Shown: piece after piece, positions 11,774 to 12,466 of the stretch
Position numbering within the stretch: position 1 is the stretch's first letter
How the letters are laid out: every line of letters begins with the position of its first letter
Position numbers and translations under genes: made by a program
Notes under the pieces: generated by a model
Seen by the model: the letters and a program-made list of their open reading frames with translations, nothing else
What the model was told of the DNA's origin: nothing
Databases searched by the model: none
From: Candidatus Nomurabacteria bacterium
Lineage (GTDB): Bacteria > Patescibacteriota > Saccharimonadia > Saccharimonadales > Saccharimonadaceae
Reading direction: 5' to 3'
DNA length: 12,466 bases
Assembly: GCA_031287975.1 (NCBI GenBank)
Contig: JAITSF010000078.1
Location: forward strand, 1 to 12,466

Positions 11774-12466
11774 ATGCTAAGTAAAAAAACACCAACTACG
11801 CACCGACTAGCAATAGACTTATTCTCCGGCGCTGGCGGTTTAACACAAGGCTTAAAACAGTCTGGGTTTAGTGTAGTAGGTGCAATAGAATCTCAACCAG
11901 TCTATGCTGAAAGTTACCAGATGAACCACCCAGAAGTTAACTTGAAAATCAATAATATAGAGTTGGTTGACCCTACCGAATATATGAAAGAGTTAGGGTT
12001 AAAGACTGGCGAATTGGACTTATTGGCTGGCTGCCCACCATGCCAGGGTTATTCAACTATCGGCACAAGGAACAAGGGCAAAAAAAATGACCCGCGCAAT
12101 GAATTAGTATTTCAGGTGTTACGTTTTGCCTTAATATTCAAGCCCAAGACGATAATGATGGAGAATGTGCCAGCGCTGGCAAAAGACGTAAGGCTCTCCA
12201 ACCTCAAAACTGAACTTGAAAAAGTAGGCTACAAGATAGACGTAAAAGTTCTTAACATGTCACATTATAAAGTTCCACAAGCTCGCAAGCGCATGATTAT
12301 GTTGGCTTCTCGCGTGGGCGATATTGAAGTTGTGTCCCAAGAACTTGATTCCGATAGAATGACGACTGTACGTGAAGCTATATCATCTTTACCACCCGCC
12401 GGTCAAAGCGGGGATCAACTCCATGATATAATCGGAAAACACAGCCCGAAAGTTAAAGAAATGATT
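11774..12466 (+). CDS. DNA (cytosine-5-)-methyltransferase, N-terminal part (cut by right edge)
   Basis: The enzyme transfers methyl from S-adenosylmethionine to carbon 5 of cytosine in a short DNA target. The 231 visible codons show motif I DLFSGAGGLTQG (about 15-26), the catalytic loop GCPPCQGYS with the nucleophilic cysteine of PCQ (about 86-94), motif VI MMENVP, and motif VIII QARKRMIML. The target-recognition region and motifs IX-X lie beyond the edge, so the target sequence cannot be guessed. The start is ATG 11774 (MLSKKTPTTHRLAIDLF), with no Shine-Dalgarno sequence and a -10 box 10 nt upstream. It may belong to a restriction-modification system continuing to the right, or stand alone. 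By eye its DNA is richer in A/T third positions than the glycolytic genes, which fits acquired DNA. Confidence 0.93.
   Translation, partial: MLSKKTPTTHRLAIDLFSGAGGLTQGLKQSGFSVVGAIESQPVYAESYQMNHPEVNLKINNIELVDPTEYMKELGLKTGELDLLAGCPPCQGYSTIGTRNKGKKNDPRNELVFQVLRFALIFKPKTIMMENVPALAKDVRLSNLKTELEKVGYKIDVKVLNMSHYKVPQARKRMIMLASRVGDIEVVSQELDSDRMTTVREAISSLPPAGQSGDQLHDIIGKHSPKVKEMI

Overview
The window reads as chromosomal DNA from a Candidate Phyla Radiation bacterium, most likely a member of Candidatus Saccharibacteria (TM7). I infer this from the gene style rather than a marker gene: a compact layout with overlapping genes, a small secreted FISUMP-type surface protein, a pyruvate kinase lacking its C-terminal domain, a tRNA-Arg(UCG), and standard-code reading frames. 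The 11 visible stop codons are seven TAA and four TAG, with no TGA.

Layout. Positions 1-5865 (minus strand) hold a compact gene string: pyk, pgk, tpiA, a 408-aa tail-anchored acidic/basic protein, rseP (site-2 protease) and a membrane protein cut by the left edge. The three glycolytic genes each have an extended -10 box 6-8 nt before the ATG, while the last three genes overlap and look translationally coupled. Positions 5867-6204 hold tRNA-Glu followed 9 nt later by a 69-aa membrane protein. folD (minus) and an RRM RNA-binding protein gene (plus) diverge from overlapping promoters near 7030. Positions 7493-8823 hold two tRNA-Arg genes (CCG and UCG) with a Fic-domain gene between them on the minus strand, and the second tRNA runs directly into mscL. 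A secreted TIG plus FISUMP surface protein follows at 9292-11091 (minus). About 680 bases without a convincing gene come next, packed with hairpins and inverted repeats. The right edge cuts a C5-cytosine DNA methyltransferase.

How it works together. The left half supplies lower glycolysis (triose-phosphate isomerase, phosphoglycerate kinase, pyruvate kinase) and membrane-protein turnover (RseP with a neighbour that looks like a possible substrate). The middle holds one-carbon metabolism (FolD), an RNA chaperone-like RRM protein and osmotic protection (MscL). The right part is accessory: Fic AMPylator-type enzyme, surface protein and DNA methylation.

Most interesting signals: (1) a 19-nt near-palindrome repeated four times inside two adjacent genes, always in the same reading frame; (2) a consistent leaderless promoter design (TGn-TANAAT followed by 6-8 nt and the ATG); (3) two tRNA genes that appear to serve as the 5' leader of an mRNA; (4) a long hairpin beside the ribosome binding site of the RRM gene; (5) a hairpin array with two paralogous, compensatorily changed stem-loops, one enclosed by 27-nt inverted repeats; (6) a 9-bp repeat of a tRNA 3' end flanking the Fic gene.
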